From NCBI GenBank assembly GCA_030447145.1, contig JAUJLY010000220.1, forward strand, positions 1 to 5,737: DNA of 5,737 nucleotides, in the 5' to 3' direction. This stretch comes from Thermomicrobiales bacterium (GTDB taxonomy: Bacteria; Chloroflexota; Chloroflexia; Thermomicrobiales; UBA6265). A program made the translations under genes and the position numbers. The notes under the pieces were generated by a model that saw nothing but the letters and a program-made list of their open reading frames with translations, searched no databases and was not told where the DNA came from. This document shows positions 4,474 to 5,737 of the stretch, in pieces (position 1 is the first letter of the stretch; each line of letters begins with the position of its first letter).

Positions 4474-5737
4474 AATCACTTCCAACCTGGCGTTACCTGG
4501 TGAAGATGATCCGCTACGCACCCTGGCTCTGCCTGACCCACGCGTTGTTGTGGTGCGTGATGAACATGTCGTCGCTGCTCCCGGGGCTGATCGCCAGCGC
4601 CTTCTTCGATGTACTCACCGGAGAAGCAGACCTGACCGGAGGCACGACGGGATTGGTCGTGCTGCTACTGGTGCTTGCCGGGGCCCGCGCGGCCTTGTGG
4701 CTCATTGCCGGCTTTGTTGAGATCATCACCCGGTTCATAATGAGCGGGCTCCTGCGGCGCAACCTGCTCGGGCATGTTCTGGAGCGTCCGGGCGCCCATA
4801 CCCTGCCCTATTCCATCGGCGAGACCATCAGCCGCTTTCGTGATGATGCCTACGCGGCCGAAGATAGCCTTGACTGGACCGACGAGATCGTGGGCCAGGG
4901 CCTGATTGCCGTCGGGGCGTTCCTGGTGCTCCTGCATATCAATGCCCGCATCACCCTGATCGTCATCCTGCCCATGGTGGTTGTGGTGGCTATAGCTCAG
5001 CGGACCAGTGCCACACTGGGCCGCTACCGCGAGACCAGCAGCCAGGCAACCAGCCAGGTCACGGGAGCTATCGGCGATATTCTGGCGGCAGTGCAGACCG
5101 TCCAGGCTGCTGGCGCCGAAGCGCGGACAGTAGCCCACTTCCGACAACTCAACGAGCAGCGTCGTACAGCGATGCTGGCCGACCGCGTGGCTACACAAGT
5201 CCTGGACGGCATTATGGCCAACATGGTGGGGATAGGATCGGGCCTGATCATGCTGCTGGCGGCCGGCAGCATACGCGACGGCAGCATGACCGTGGGCGAC
5301 TTCGTCCTGTTTGTCTCCTACATGGGCCTGATTGCCGAATTCACCACCGGGCTCGGCCAGTTCCTGGCTCACTACCGGCAGACCGGGGTCGCGTTCGCAC
5401 GCATGGGCGTCTTGCTGGGCGACACCCCACCGGCCGCGCTTGTGGCGCCGACGCCTCTGCACCTGCGCGGTTTCCTGCCCGAGGTGCCACCGCCGTGCCG
5501 CAGCACGGCTGACCCGTTGGCTCTCGTGGAGACAGTGGGGCTGACCTATCGCCACCCGCAGTCAGGCCGCGGTGTCAGTGGCATCGATTTGTGCCTGTCG
5601 CGAGGCACGCTAACGGTGATCACGGGGCGTGTCGGTGCAGGCAAGACGACACTCCTGCGGACCTTTCTGGGGCTGCTTCATCCGGATGAGGGTGAGATTC
5701 GGTGGAATGGCCAGGTAGTGGACGATCCGGGTTCCTT
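4470..5737 (+). CDS. ABC exporter half-transporter, second subunit (cut by window end)
   Basis: The frame is open from ATG 4470 to the right edge, 422 codons, about 70% of the usual 590-610. The N-terminal membrane domain shows hydrophobic helices near 18-45, 60-84, 139-156, 160-178, 250-270 and 278-300. A linker of about 40 residues with a Pro-rich segment (LHLRGFLPEVPPP, about 331-343) follows, and then the ATPase domain starts, with A-loop Tyr360 and Walker A GRVGAGKTT (386-394, Lys392). The Q-loop, signature, Walker B and H-loop lie beyond the window, so it cannot be said whether this subunit carries a complete or a degenerate ATPase site. The membrane domain is clearly different from that of the first subunit, which argues for a heterodimer rather than a recent duplication. 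The Pro-rich linker is longer than in the first subunit and, from memory, recurs in such pairs from Chloroflexota and Actinomycetota. The gene is translationally coupled to the first (ATGA). Confidence 0.95.
   Translation, partial: MKSLPTWRYLVKMIRYAPWLCLTHALLWCVMNMSSLLPGLIASAFFDVLTGEADLTGGTTGLVVLLLVLAGARAALWLIAGFVEIITRFIMSGLLRRNLLGHVLERPGAHTLPYSIGETISRFRDDAYAAEDSLDWTDEIVGQGLIAVGAFLVLLHINARITLIVILPMVVVVAIAQRTSATLGRYRETSSQATSQVTGAIGDILAAVQTVQAAGAEARTVAHFRQLNEQRRTAMLADRVATQVLDGIMANMVGIGSGLIMLLAAGSIRDGSMTVGDFVLFVSYMGLIAEFTTGLGQFLAHYRQTGVAFARMGVLLGDTPPAALVAPTPLHLRGFLPEVPPPCRSTADPLALVETVGLTYRHPQSGRGVSGIDLCLSRGTLTVITGRVGAGKTTLLRTFLGLLHPDEGEIRWNGQVVDDPGS

Noticed and set aside
4665..5555. Long minus-strand frame of 296 codons
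   Set aside because: It lies wholly opposite the second ABC gene; the product is Gln/His/Gly-rich and shows no domain.
1..5737. tRNA, rRNA, CRISPR array or complete insertion sequence
   Set aside because: No cloverleaf, spaced direct repeats, rRNA-like stretch or intact transposase frame was seen on either strand.

Overview
This is a GC-rich bacterial window whose only confidently functional block is a translationally coupled pair of ABC exporter half-transporters on the + strand (2689 to past the right edge). The organism cannot be named from the sequence alone. The exporter pair and the minus-strand membrane-protein pair resemble, from memory, genes of Chloroflexota and high-GC Actinomycetota; this is inference, not a search result.

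Left part (1-1273). A short open frame at 2-103 looks like the C-terminal tail of a protein that begins outside the window. It is followed by an orphan 157-residue protein of unknown function (290-763, +). About 510 bases then lie between this gene and the converging minus-strand pair. They hold no convincing gene, but contain several small hairpins, a 7-bp tandem duplication, a 24-codon mini-ORF with a reasonable Shine-Dalgarno, and a stretch that might be a decayed insertion-sequence end (weak).

Middle (1274-2226, minus strand). Two genes overlap by ATGA: a single-pass membrane protein of 133 residues, then a four-helix membrane protein of 184 residues resembling the DUF2269-type predicted membrane proteins. 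They are probably co-transcribed and may form one membrane assembly of unknown role.

Leader region (2227-2688). A short coding-like frame (2291-2437) seems to be the rest of a small gene starting at 2253 behind a good Shine-Dalgarno, but the two parts are in different frames. A sigma70-like promoter (2434-2462), a stem-loop at the predicted transcript start (2467-2496) and a perfect 16-bp palindrome (2662-2677) 11 bases before the first ABC start codon form a plausible regulated leader for the exporter operon.

Right part (2689-5737). Both ABC genes fuse a six-helix membrane domain to a nucleotide-binding domain. They overlap by ATGA and most likely form a heterodimeric exporter. The first is complete, with all ATPase motifs; the second is cut by the window edge just after its Walker A motif. 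The substrate cannot be inferred. I found no clear evidence of a new defence, mobile or RNA-guided system; the most checkable oddities are the palindromic leader and the frame-broken small gene.
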